A DNA stretch of 64,000 nt from UMGS1696 sp964463375 (lineage in GTDB: Bacteria; Bacillota; Clostridia; Oscillospirales; CAG-272): the NCBI GenBank assembly GCA_964463375.1, contig CAYXBQ010000008.1, positions 22,700-86,699 on the forward strand, written 5' to 3'. Shown piece by piece: positions 8,363-16,953 of the stretch (its first letter is position 1; every line of letters begins with the position of its first letter). The notes under the pieces are model-generated. The model was not told the origin of the DNA and did no database searches. It saw only the letters and a list, made by a program, of their open reading frames with translations. A program made the translations under genes and the position numbers.

Positions 8363-10762
8363 TCACATGCCGGAGAGTACCTTCTTCATAGCTTCGGATT
8401 GCAGCATGTACAGCTTGTAGTACACGCCCTTCTTGGCCATCAGCTCTTCGGGCGTACCGGATTCGGCGATCTCCCCGTTTTCGATGGCGAACAGCTTGTT
8501 GCAGTCCTTCAGAGTGGACAGACGGTGGGCGATGGAGATGCAGGTGCGTCCCTTGATCAGCTTGGCCAGTGCATCGCTGATGAGCCGCTCGGTCTCGGTA
8601 TCCATAGCAGCGGTGGCTTCGTCCAGGATCAAGATGGAGGGAGACATGAGCAGTGCTCTGGCAATGGAAACTCTCTGGCGTTCCCCACCGGACAGGGAGC
8701 GGGAACCCGTACCCACTTCGGTCTCGTAGCCTTCCGGCATCCGCACGATGAAGTCATGGGCATTGGCAGCCTTTGCCGCAGCGATGACCTCTTCCATGGT
8801 GGCATCCGGACGGGCATAGCGGATATTGTCGGCGATGGTGCCACGGAACAGGAAGATCTCCTGAGACACGATGGCGATGTTCCGACGCAGGCAGGACAGC
8901 TTGATCTTCCGGATATCCACGCCGTCGATGGTGATGGTACCGGAAATGGTGTCGTACATACGGGTGATCAGGTTGGCAATGGTGCTCTTACCGGAACCGG
9001 TATGACCGACCAGCCCTACGTTGTCCCCGGCGGCTACCTGGATGTTCACATCCTTCAGGATGGGCCGGTTGGGATTGTAGTGGAAGTTGACGTTCTTGAA
9101 TTCGATCTCGCCCTTGAATTCGGGGATGTCCACGGCTTCCTTGTCGTCCATGATGTCGGGCACCATGTCTAAGATCTCGAACATACGCTGTGCGGCGTTC
9201 ATAACGTCTGTGATCTGGTTGGTGAAGGTGGAGTAGAATTGCAGAGGGCCAAAGATCATGCCGATGTAGCCCAGGTAGGTGGTGAAGTCACCGTAGGTCA
9301 TATCCATACCCATGACGGACAGACCGCCGTAGCCCCAGATCATCTGAGAGGACATACCGATCAGCAGGCTGACGATGGGGAAAATGGTCAGGGTGGTGAT
9401 GTTCACCCGCAGGTTGGCATCGTACAGCTTATGGGAGTAGCCGTAGAACCGGTTGGTCTCCTCGGCTTCCTTGGCAAAGGCCTTGACCACGCGGACACCG
9501 TTCAGAGAGTCGCCCAGCATGGAGTTCAGGGAAGACGAAGCGCGCCACTGCTTGGAGTACATTCTCCACAGCTTGGGCAGCATGACCCGGAAGATCACGA
9601 TGATGATCGGCACAGGCACGAACACCATCAGGGTCATTTTCCAGTTTAAGTAGAACAGGAAGATGGTAAGGCCGATCAGGTTCACGGTATTGACGATGAA
9701 GTTGGGCAGACCGTCGATGTAGAAGGACTGGATCCGCTCGGCATCGTAGTTGACACGGCTGATCAGTCTACCGGTGGAGTTGTCGTTGAAGTACCGCAGA
9801 GACAGGTGGAGCATACAGTCGAAGACCTTTTGCTTCATATTCTTGGTCATGCGGGTGGACAGATGTGCGTTTGCCCGGTTTTGCAGGATGCTCACGCCCA
9901 GAGATAAGAGCGCCAGTCCCACGATCACGGACAGGACGATAAACAGCTTGGTCAGGGTGTGCCAGTCGCCGTCCGCATCGATGACCCGGTCGTACAGGAT
10001 CTGCCCGTTGATGATCGGGCTGACCAGGGAGATGGCAGAGGAGGCCAGCATAAAGCACATAACGGTGACCACCTGCAGCTTGAAGGGTTTGAGAAAGCCC
10101 AGCAGTCTGCCGATCAGGTCGCCCTTTTTGGAACAGTTGGTGCAGATCCGGCGGTACTGGTTTTCGTATCGCTTGCCGCACTTGGGACATTTGTGGTTGA
10201 ACTGCTCGAAGATCTGGTCTTCCTCCGTCACCTCGTCCCCCCGGTAGATCCGTTCCACGATGTCCCGGAAGGCAAACAGTCTTTGTCTCTTGGAGTTGGT
10301 GCAGTACCCCACGATCTCCGTGACGGCATCCTTGTTCCATTCCTCCAGAGCCTTTTCTTCTTGATCCCGTTCCATACCGGTGGTATCGGGGCGGGGCGTG
10401 TCGTGCTTCAGCATCAGCAGCCGGTTGGAGGACATAAAGGTGTCCACCACCATGTCGGAGAAGGTCTCAAAGGAGAATTCATCTAAGACCTTCACGAACT
10501 GGGCCGGGGGCGTTTTGCCGAAGTGCTCGAAGTTGTCATGGGCATGACTTTTCATGGATTGGCTGGATTTGGGGATCGAGTCCGGGTCAGCCAGCAGACG
10601 GATGAGCGATTTCTTTTGGGGATCGTAGATCAGCCAGCTTTCACCGAAATTCCCATCGAAATCCAGATCCATCTGCAGTGCCACCGACAGATCCTCCGGG
10701 GAGCGGCCGAAGTCCACAAGTGCGCGGGCAGCCGCTTCAGATAAATTGTCTAACGGAAGCAT
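8363..10762 (-). CDS. ABC exporter with N-terminal extension and zinc ribbon
   Basis: A 799-aa fused exporter, first gene of the operon. About 200 residues of soluble N-terminal sequence end in a four-cysteine ribbon (KCPKCGKRY...ICTNC, near residue 205-225). Then come the membrane domain and an ATPase domain with Walker A GHTGSGKST, signature SLSGGE and ILILDEATAAMD. The same layout as the 757-aa exporter suggests duplication and heterodimer formation. An upstream in-frame extension to 10963 exists, but ATG 10762 has GGAGAG about 8 nt upstream and begins the conserved region (MLPLDNLSEA). Confidence 0.88.
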   Translation of the reverse strand: MLPLDNLSEAAARALVDFGRSPEDLSVALQMDLDFDGNFGESWLIYDPQKKSLIRLLADPDSIPKSSQSMKSHAHDNFEHFGKTPPAQFVKVLDEFSFETFSDMVVDTFMSSNRLLMLKHDTPRPDTTGMERDQEEKALEEWNKDAVTEIVGYCTNSKRQRLFAFRDIVERIYRGDEVTEEDQIFEQFNHKCPKCGKRYENQYRRICTNCSKKGDLIGRLLGFLKPFKLQVVTVMCFMLASSAISLVSPIINGQILYDRVIDADGDWHTLTKLFIVLSVIVGLALLSLGVSILQNRANAHLSTRMTKNMKQKVFDCMLHLSLRYFNDNSTGRLISRVNYDAERIQSFYIDGLPNFIVNTVNLIGLTIFLFYLNWKMTLMVFVPVPIIIVIFRVMLPKLWRMYSKQWRASSSLNSMLGDSLNGVRVVKAFAKEAEETNRFYGYSHKLYDANLRVNITTLTIFPIVSLLIGMSSQMIWGYGGLSVMGMDMTYGDFTTYLGYIGMIFGPLQFYSTFTNQITDVMNAAQRMFEILDMVPDIMDDKEAVDIPEFKGEIEFKNVNFHYNPNRPILKDVNIQVAAGDNVGLVGHTGSGKSTIANLITRMYDTISGTITIDGVDIRKIKLSCLRRNIAIVSQEIFLFRGTIADNIRYARPDATMEEVIAAAKAANAHDFIVRMPEGYETEVGTGSRSLSGGERQRVSIARALLMSPSILILDEATAAMDTETERLISDALAKLIKGRTCISIAHRLSTLKDCNKLFAIENGEIAESGTPEELMAKKGVYYKLYMLQSEAMKKVLSGM

Positions 10763-10844
10763 AGTTTTCTCTCCGTGCCCTCTGATATGGGGGCTTTCTC
10801 TGGTTGGATTTGCCGCTATGTGCAAAAAATTTACGGATATGTCC

Positions 10845-10873
10845 TTCACACAGAGCGACTTTTGTGCTATAAT
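10845..10873 (+). promoter_or_regulatory. Promoter of the 116-aa protein gene
   Basis: TTCACA (10845-10850), 17-nt spacer, TATAAT (10868-10873) on the + strand. It lies inside the leader of the divergent ABC operon, so the two transcripts overlap antisense. Confidence 0.6.
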
Positions 10874-10946
10874 GGTTACGGACACCGGCCATGGAGCGGA
10901 AGCCATAGGACCCCCCGCCCCACGAAAAAAGGATCCGTGTCCATTT

Positions 10947-10974
10947 ATGATAGCATAAATCACAGAATATGCAA
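10947..10974 (-). promoter_or_regulatory. Promoter of the ABC/DUF1854 operon
   Basis: Read on the minus strand: TTGCAT (10974-10969), 16-nt spacer, TATCAT (10952-10947). It gives a leader of roughly 180 nt before the exporter ATG at 10762. Together with the + promoter it accounts for the 351-bp gap 10763-11113; no structured RNA was recognised there. Confidence 0.5.
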
Positions 10975-11113
10975 GAGAATTTCACAAATTTTTGAAATTT
11001 CGGCGATTTACACAAAAATGAACCGCCGGTTTCGTGCGAAATTGCATGCTTCTGGGAGGGGCAAAAAGACCGAAAAAACCGGGAACAAGGATACAAAGGC
11101 AGGAGTGACGACT

Positions 11114-11464
11114 ATGTTTGGCAAAAAAAAGAATCAATGGACAAAAAGTAAAAATCCGGACAGCAAGCGATACAAAAACGACCTGGCAAACTATCTGAAC
11201 GGCAGGGGACTGAAGTGCGTCTGCGAAAAGATCAACGGCATCGAGGAGGTGGTGGCCAAGAAGGGCTCCATCATCCGCAAGGAAGACGAGCTGATCGTGT
11301 ATGCCAGCCAGGACATCGTGCTGCGTGCCGACGTGCTGTCGCTACAGGCCTGGGAGCTGTTGTCTCTGGAGGGGGTCGTGATCACGGCACCGGACAAGGA
11401 GCACGGCGGGGAAGAGCGCACCATCGTGGCCTACTACAGCTACTGGCGGGAGCTGGACGACTGA
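11114..11464 (+). CDS. Small conserved-looking protein of unknown function
   Basis: A 116-aa protein starting MFGKKKNQWTKS, with Lys-rich N-terminus and a compact C-terminal part containing EELIVYASQDIVLRADVLSLQAW-like beta and helix patterns. No signal peptide or membrane segment. SD AGGAG at 11101-11105 fixes ATG 11114; longer upstream reading frames begin within the promoter region. It ends 73 nt before the pseudouridine synthase gene. I do not recognise the family. Confidence 0.7.
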   Translation: MFGKKKNQWTKSKNPDSKRYKNDLANYLNGRGLKCVCEKINGIEEVVAKKGSIIRKEDELIVYASQDIVLRADVLSLQAWELLSLEGVVITAPDKEHGGEERTIVAYYSYWRELDD

Positions 11465-11537
11465 GCAAAAGATCCCCGGCTATGGAGCACCAAACGCCAT
11501 GCTGCCGGGAGAAATACAGAAACAGAAAGAATACAGT

Positions 11538-12449
11538 ATGGATATACAGATCGACAGTACACTGGCCGGAAAGACGATCCGGGAGGTTTTGCAGCGGGAG
11601 CTGGGCTATTCCGCAAACCTGATCAAGAAGCTGAAATTTTCCGAGAACGGGATCACCGTCAACGGCCAGTGGCAGACCGTGCGGTTCGTGTTGTCTGCGG
11701 GAGATACGCTGTCCCTGCGGGTGGAGGATACGGCAGAGGATGTGAGCCCCTACACCATCCCGGTGGAACTGCCCATCGAGGTGGTGTTCGAGGATGCCTG
11801 GGTCACGGTGGTGAACAAGCCCCCGCATATGCCGGCACATCCCTCCCTGGGACACAAGCTGGACACCGTGTCCAATGCACTGGCATGGCGGTACCGGGAC
11901 ACGCATTATGTCTTTCGCCCGGTGAATCGGCTGGATCGAGACACCAGCGGTTGTATGCTCACCGCCAACACCAGAGATGCCTCTTATAAGATGTACACCG
12001 CCATGACCACCGGGCAGATCCACAAGACCTATTTGGCGGTGCTGGACGGTGTGCCAACGGAAAAAGAGGGAACACTGACCTCCTATATGCATCGGGAAGC
12101 GGGCAGCATCATTCGCCGGGAGGAGACCACGCCGGACGCACCGGATGCCAAGCTCGCCATCACCGAGTACCGTGTCCTGTGGGAGAACGGCACCCAATCC
12201 ATTGTGGAGGCCTCACCCATCACGGGACGCACCCACCAGCTGCGGGTCCAGTTTGCCGCTATCGGCTGTCCCATCACCGGAGACGACCTGTACGGCGATC
12301 CCTCTGCGCATATCCAGCGGCACGCCCTTCACGCCTGGCAGACCCGTTTTCCCCACCCGGCAGACAGCAGAGAGATCCTGGTGACAGCCCCCCTGCCTGT
12401 GGATATGGCAGCCTTAGTGGAGACGATCGGCGGGAAGATCGGGGAATGA
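11538..12449 (+). CDS. RluA-family RNA pseudouridine synthase
   Basis: A 303-aa protein. Residues 1-~70 resemble an S4 RNA-binding domain (IREVLQRELGYSANLIKKLK); the catalytic domain carries the RluA motif VNRLDRDTSG with catalytic Asp in LDRD, and a C-terminal GRTHQLRVQFAAIG motif. It should isomerise uridine to pseudouridine in 23S rRNA or tRNA; the exact site is not predictable. ATG 11538 begins the S4 domain; an in-frame ATG at 11499 is possible but adds a non-conserved stretch. Confidence 0.88.
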   Translation: MDIQIDSTLAGKTIREVLQRELGYSANLIKKLKFSENGITVNGQWQTVRFVLSAGDTLSLRVEDTAEDVSPYTIPVELPIEVVFEDAWVTVVNKPPHMPAHPSLGHKLDTVSNALAWRYRDTHYVFRPVNRLDRDTSGCMLTANTRDASYKMYTAMTTGQIHKTYLAVLDGVPTEKEGTLTSYMHREAGSIIRREETTPDAPDAKLAITEYRVLWENGTQSIVEASPITGRTHQLRVQFAAIGCPITGDDLYGDPSAHIQRHALHAWQTRFPHPADSREILVTAPLPVDMAALVETIGGKIGE

Positions 12450-12503
12450 GATGCGGATGCGCCTGCTGTGGGAAAACCGCCGGTGCGATATACCATCCAC
12501 ACA

Positions 12504-12530
12504 AAAGTCCAGCAATATGTCTGGATTTTT
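12504..12530 (+). terminator. Terminator after the pseudouridine synthase gene
   Basis: AAAGTCCAG (12504-12512) pairs with CTGGATTTTT (12521-12530), one G.T pair, followed by a T-rich stretch. It separates this gene from the sulfate-activation operon. Confidence 0.75.
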
Positions 12531-12625
12531 TGTTTTTCTCTAAAGCTATCTGTCTTGTGTGCTTTTTTGCGCTTTCTCCGATTCGTCAAAATTTGTTTTT
12601 TTTCGTTGGAATTTGCCGGTTTCGG

Positions 12626-12654
12626 TTGACTTTCCTGCGGGAAAACCTTATAAT
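12626..12654 (+). promoter_or_regulatory. Promoter of the sulfate-activation operon
   Basis: TTGACT (12626-12631), 17-nt spacer, TATAAT (12649-12654). About 40 nt lie between the predicted start site and ATG 12700. I saw no SAM, T-box or other riboswitch fold in so short a leader. Confidence 0.8.
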
Positions 12655-12699
12655 AAAGTTATATCGTATTCCACCCCATTTGGAGGGACTTTTTATCGT

Positions 12700-14112
12700 A
12701 TGTCTACTCATATCACTCCCTATCTATCCCACGTTTCCCCAAACGAGAGAGCACGGCTTTCCCATGCTCGTCCCATCGTCTATTGGATGACAGGGCTGTC
12801 CGGCTCCGGAAAGTCTACCATCGCATCTGCCTTCGAGTCCATGTGCGTCTCCAAAGGCCACGCTGCGTTTATGCTGGACGGCGACACGGTGCGTACCGGG
12901 CTTTGTGCGGGGCTGGGCTTCTCGCCTGACGACCGGGCTGAAAATCTGCGCCGCATTGCAGAGGTGGCGGGGATCGTTGCGTCTACGGGCCAGATCGTGG
13001 TGGTCTGCGCCATCTCCCCCACCCAGGCTTCCCGAGACAGAGCGCGGGAGATCATCTCTCCCAAAGCAGCCTTCCGGGAGGTGTACGTCTCCACGCCTGT
13101 GGAAGAATGCGCACGCCGGGACCCCAAGGGGCTATACAAAAAAGCCTATGCAGGGGAGATCCCGTCCTTCACCGGTGTGTCTGCCCCCTATGAAGCACCT
13201 GTGGAGCCGGAGATCGTGCTGGACACGTTGCACCAGGATCCGGTGGCCTGTGCTATGCGGCTGTTCGAGGATGCCATGGACACCATCTACCAGCCGGCAC
13301 TGCTCCTCACGGAAATGGCGAAAGCGGCGTCTGCTGCCTCGGCGGCCATCCTGCGCATATACAACGACACCTACGAGGTCTCCTTCAAGGAGGATGCCTC
13401 TCCCCTGACCACTGCCGACACCACCTCCAATCAGGTGATCACAGCGCATTTGCGCTCGGCCTTCCCACAGTACGACATTCTCACGGAAGAGGAGGAGGAC
13501 GACCGGGACGAGCATGGGATCCCGAAGCGGCTGTCGGGTTGCGGGGTATTCATCATCGACCCGCTGGACGGCACCAAGGAATTCATACACCGGAATGGGG
13601 AATTCTGTGTATCCATTGGCTTTGCGGACCATCATCGGGTCATGGCCGGAGTGATCGCCGTGCCGGCAAAGGGGCTGCTGTATTACGCCTACGAAGGCAA
13701 GGGTGCCTACAAGACCACGCTGTGTGCCGACGGTATTGCAGAGCTTTTCGATCCGGCAGAGCAGATCCACGTGTCGGAGCGGGCAGAGAAGGTGCGGATC
13801 ACAGCCAGTCGCTCCCACGGGGACAAGGAAACAGAAGCTCTATTGGAACGCAATGCCGACCGGATCGAGGAAGTGATCACGGCGGGCAGCTGCCTGAAGG
13901 GATGTTTGATCGCAGAAGGAGCCGCTGACGTACACTATCGCTGGGGTGCGTTCATGAAGGAATGGGACACGGCAGGCATGGAGATCCTGTGTAGAGAAGC
14001 CGGTGCCGCCTTCACAGACATGAACGGTCGAACCATGTGTGCCAACCGGGCGGATCCGGTACACCACAATGGCTTCAAGATCGTGAACAGACCGGAGGCA
14101 GAGCTGCGGTGA
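12700..14112 (+). CDS. cysC-cysQ: Adenylylsulfate kinase fused to 3'(2'),5'-bisphosphate nucleotidase (CysC-CysQ)
   Basis: A 470-aa two-domain protein. Residues ~25-205 are an APS kinase with P-loop GLSGSGKST (residues 32-40), LDGDTVRTGLCAGLGF and a DPKGLYKKA motif. Residues ~210-470 are an inositol-monophosphatase-type nucleotidase: EEEEDD metal site, IDPLDGTKEF near residue 286 and WDTAGMEILCREAGA at the C-terminus. The first domain turns APS into PAPS; the second hydrolyses PAP left over when PAPS is used. The fusion therefore links making PAPS to removing its inhibitory by-product. Start ATG 12700 follows TGGAGGG; longer frames start before the promoter. Confidence 0.9.
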   Translation: MSTHITPYLSHVSPNERARLSHARPIVYWMTGLSGSGKSTIASAFESMCVSKGHAAFMLDGDTVRTGLCAGLGFSPDDRAENLRRIAEVAGIVASTGQIVVVCAISPTQASRDRAREIISPKAAFREVYVSTPVEECARRDPKGLYKKAYAGEIPSFTGVSAPYEAPVEPEIVLDTLHQDPVACAMRLFEDAMDTIYQPALLLTEMAKAASAASAAILRIYNDTYEVSFKEDASPLTTADTTSNQVITAHLRSAFPQYDILTEEEEDDRDEHGIPKRLSGCGVFIIDPLDGTKEFIHRNGEFCVSIGFADHHRVMAGVIAVPAKGLLYYAYEGKGAYKTTLCADGIAELFDPAEQIHVSERAEKVRITASRSHGDKETEALLERNADRIEEVITAGSCLKGCLIAEGAADVHYRWGAFMKEWDTAGMEILCREAGAAFTDMNGRTMCANRADPVHHNGFKIVNRPEAELR

Positions 14113-14228
14113 GCTGCATGGGTGTATGACCTGTGCCAAAAAGCAAATGTCGATGGCAGCGGAAACCAGATCATCGATGGTTGGCGCAATGCAGCGAAGT
14201 TGAAAATCATACAAACGAGGATAAAATT

Positions 14229-15116
14229 ATGAACTACAGCCACTTAGATATGTTGGAGTCTCGCAGTATCCATATTCTGCGGGAATCCTATGCAGCATTC
14301 AAAAATTTGTGTATGCTATGGTCTATCGGGAAGGACAGTACCGTGCTGCTCTGTCTGGCAAGAAAAGCCTTCTTCGGACATGTGCCCTTCCCGCTGGTAC
14401 ATGTGGACACCCACTATAAGATCCCCGAAATGATCGAGTATCGGGATCGTCTTGCCATGGAATGGAACCTGGATATGGTCTACGGCGAAAATACCGAGGC
14501 ACTGCAAAACAAGCAGACCTACCCGGATGGCAACGCTACCCGTCTGGAATGCTGCCGGAACCTGAAGACCGAAGCCCTGACCCATACCTTAGCCGGGGAC
14601 TGGCCCCGCTACCGCCTGAACCATGCCACCGGGAAGTACGAGCTGGACGAAAACCGGGAGCCCTTCACGGGGGTCATTGTAGGCGTGCGTGCGGATGAGG
14701 AAGGCTCTCGCTCCAAGGAACGGTATTTCTCTCCCCGGGACAAGCACAACGACTGGGATGCGGACGACCAGCCGCCGGAATTTTGGGGGCAGTACAAGAC
14801 TGACTTTGCACCCGGTACCCACGTGCGGATCCATCCGCTGCTGGACTGGACCGAGCTGGACATTTGGGAGTACATCAAGCGTGAGGGTGTGCCTGTGGTA
14901 TCCCTGTACTTTGACCATGGCACCGGCAAACGCTATCGCTCTCTGGGCTGCTGGCCCTGCACGTCTCCGGTAGAATCCACGGCCTCCAACCTGGACGAGA
15001 TCATCGAAGAGCTCCGTTCCGGGAAGTTTGCCCGTATCGCAGAACGTAGCGGTCGGGAACAGGACAAGGAAGACGGCGGCGGATTGGAAGCCCTTCGTCG
15101 GAACGGATATATGTGA
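14229..15116 (+). CDS. cysD: Sulfate adenylyltransferase small subunit CysD
   Basis: A 295-aa PP-loop ATP pyrophosphatase. The motif SIGKDST near residue 34 is the PP-loop; HVDTHYKIPEMIEYRD, GVRADEEGSRSKERYFS and the C-terminal RSLGCWPCTSPVEST are CysD hallmarks. With CysN it makes APS from ATP and sulfate. ATG 14229 is preceded by GAGG at 14216-14219. The 116-bp spacer after cysCQ has no clear terminator, so one operon is likely. Confidence 0.95.
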   Translation: MNYSHLDMLESRSIHILRESYAAFKNLCMLWSIGKDSTVLLCLARKAFFGHVPFPLVHVDTHYKIPEMIEYRDRLAMEWNLDMVYGENTEALQNKQTYPDGNATRLECCRNLKTEALTHTLAGDWPRYRLNHATGKYELDENREPFTGVIVGVRADEEGSRSKERYFSPRDKHNDWDADDQPPEFWGQYKTDFAPGTHVRIHPLLDWTELDIWEYIKREGVPVVSLYFDHGTGKRYRSLGCWPCTSPVESTASNLDEIIEELRSGKFARIAERSGREQDKEDGGGLEALRRNGYM

Positions 15117-15119
15117 GTT

Positions 15120-15255
15120 TTTGGTGAGAGTGGAGTTAAAAGTGTGGAGCGTGAAGCGTTATGGTACAAAGTTATTGTCCACTGCACATGGATTGTAACA
15201 ATGCCGCATTCCGCACACCCCACTCTTAACCCCCAACACGCCACTCTTCACGCAA
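15120..15255 (+). repeat. Spacer made of short degenerate repeats between cysD and cysN
   Basis: The 176-bp spacer holds several variants of the words GAGAGTGGAG, AAAGTGTGGAG, GCGTGAAG and, in opposite orientation, CACTCTTAAC, CACGCCACTCTTCACGC. The left and right halves are partly complementary, so a long imperfect hairpin can form between the two genes. Looks like a dispersed intergenic repeat; no protein coded. Confidence 0.4.
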
Positions 15256-15292
15256 TATTTCCTATATTTCAAATTATTTGGAGAAAAATAAA

Positions 15293-16870
15293 ATGCAAGA
15301 TAAACTACATATGAACATCGTGGTGGCAGGGCACGTGGACCACGGGAAAAGCACCGTCATTGGGCGACTGCTGGCCGATACCCATTCTCTGCCGGACGGC
15401 AAGATCGAGCAGATCCGGGCTATGTGTGAACGCAACGCCAAGCCCTTTGAATACGCCTTTTTGCTGGATGCCCTGAAGGACGAGCGGGCCCAGGGGATCA
15501 CCATCGACACCGCACGCTGCTTCTTTGAGACCGAAAAGCGCAAGTACATCATCATCGATGCCCCCGGCCATATCGAATTTTTGAAAAACATGATCACCGG
15601 TGCTTCCCGTGCGGATGCGGCACTGCTGGTCATCGATGCCAACGAAGGGATCTGCGAAAACTCCCGGCGGCATGGGTATATGCTGGAAATGCTGGGCATT
15701 CGGCAGATCGCCGTGCTGGTCAACAAGATCGACTTAGTGGACTGCGACCGTGGTGTGTACGACCGCATCTGCAAGGACTACACCGAATTCCTGCACCAGA
15801 TCGGGATCACTCCCGCTGCCTTCATCCCGGTGTCTGCCATGGATGGGGACAACATCGCCAACCACTCCCACCGTACACCCTGGTACACCGGCCCCAATGT
15901 GCTGGAGCAACTGGACCTGTTTAGCGGTGGCGAACACAACGACAACAAGCCCCTGCGGATCCCGGTACAGGACGTGTACAAGTTCACTGAAGGGGGCGAC
16001 GACCGCCGGATCATTGCGGGTATGTGCGAATCCGGGAAGCTGTGCGCTGGGGATCCCGTGATCTTCTATCCCTCCGGCAAGACCACCACGGTGCATAAGC
16101 TGGAAGAGTGGTTCATGGACGAAAACTCCGACAGAGCCCCCACAGACGTGACCTGCGGCAAGTCCTGCGGCTTCACCACGGATACGCAGATCTACGTGCG
16201 CCGAGGCGAGATCGCCTGCAAGGTCGGGGAAGAAGCGCCTAAGGTAGGCCGTGTGTTCCGGGCCAGTGTGTTCTGGCTGGGGAAGGAGCCGCTGGTCATG
16301 GGCAAGACCTACACCATCAAGTCCTGTACGGCAAAGACGGCCTGCAAGGTGACTGCCATCCATTCGGTACTGGATGCATCGAATCTGACCAAGGACACCG
16401 GTGCTACCGAAGCGGGCAAGCACGCCATCGCCGACTGCACCTTCACCTGTGAAAGAGACATCGCCTTTGACATTAGCACTGCACTGCCTGCTACGGGACG
16501 GTTCGTGCTGGTAGATGGCTATGAGATCGCCGGTGGTGGGATCATCAAGGAGGCCATGGCAGGAGACGGTATCTCCAACCGCAACCGGAACGCTGTAACG
16601 CCCAAGGAGCGTGTACGGTTCTTGGGTCAGGAGGCACTGGTGGTATGCTGCCCCAACGGGGACTATGCCCATATGCTGGAACGTGCGCTGTTCGACGAGG
16701 ACCGCAAGCCCTACTATGCCGGGGAAGTGACCGATGCGGTACGAGATGCACTGCAGGCTGCCGGGCTGATCGTACTGGTGACGGGAGAGGCCGCCGCAGA
16801 CTACACAGCCACCGGGGACATCGAGAAGGATATCACGGAGATCCTGATCCGGACAAAGGCAGAGCTGTGA
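15293..16870 (+). CDS. cysN: Sulfate adenylyltransferase large subunit CysN, with kinase-like C-terminal relic
   Basis: A 525-aa GTPase subunit. G1 GHVDHGKST, switch region AQGITIDTA, G3 DAPGHIEF and G4 NKID are all present; beta-barrel domains follow to about residue 440. It powers CysD-catalysed APS synthesis by GTP hydrolysis. It is some 50 residues longer than E. coli CysN (475 aa). The extra tail, beginning GQEALVVCCPNGD and including LERALFDEDRKPYY and AGLIVLVTGE, reads like the start of an APS kinase without its P-loop, i.e. a decayed CysC domain (inference). ATG 15293 chosen: GGAG at 15280-15283; a TTG at 15278 would overlap that site. Confidence 0.92.
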   Translation: MQDKLHMNIVVAGHVDHGKSTVIGRLLADTHSLPDGKIEQIRAMCERNAKPFEYAFLLDALKDERAQGITIDTARCFFETEKRKYIIIDAPGHIEFLKNMITGASRADAALLVIDANEGICENSRRHGYMLEMLGIRQIAVLVNKIDLVDCDRGVYDRICKDYTEFLHQIGITPAAFIPVSAMDGDNIANHSHRTPWYTGPNVLEQLDLFSGGEHNDNKPLRIPVQDVYKFTEGGDDRRIIAGMCESGKLCAGDPVIFYPSGKTTTVHKLEEWFMDENSDRAPTDVTCGKSCGFTTDTQIYVRRGEIACKVGEEAPKVGRVFRASVFWLGKEPLVMGKTYTIKSCTAKTACKVTAIHSVLDASNLTKDTGATEAGKHAIADCTFTCERDIAFDISTALPATGRFVLVDGYEIAGGGIIKEAMAGDGISNRNRNAVTPKERVRFLGQEALVVCCPNGDYAHMLERALFDEDRKPYYAGEVTDAVRDALQAAGLIVLVTGEAAADYTATGDIEKDITEILIRTKAEL

Positions 16871-16898
16871 GGAGAAGTAAAAAGTAAGAAATAAGAAG

Positions 16899-16950
16899 GC
16901 AGAGATTGGCTCTACTGGTCATACAGTGGGAGCGCATCTCTGCTTTTTTG
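16899..16950 (+). terminator. Terminator of the sulfate-activation operon
   Basis: GCAGAGAT (16899-16906) pairs perfectly with ATCTCTGC (16936-16943), followed by TTTTTT. Also lies just past the end of the converging HTH gene. Confidence 0.8.
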
Positions 16951-16953
16951 TTT

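Noticed and set aside
12655..12699. Riboswitch in the leader of the sulfate genes
   Set aside because: Only about 40 nt long, with no SAM or T-box consensus.
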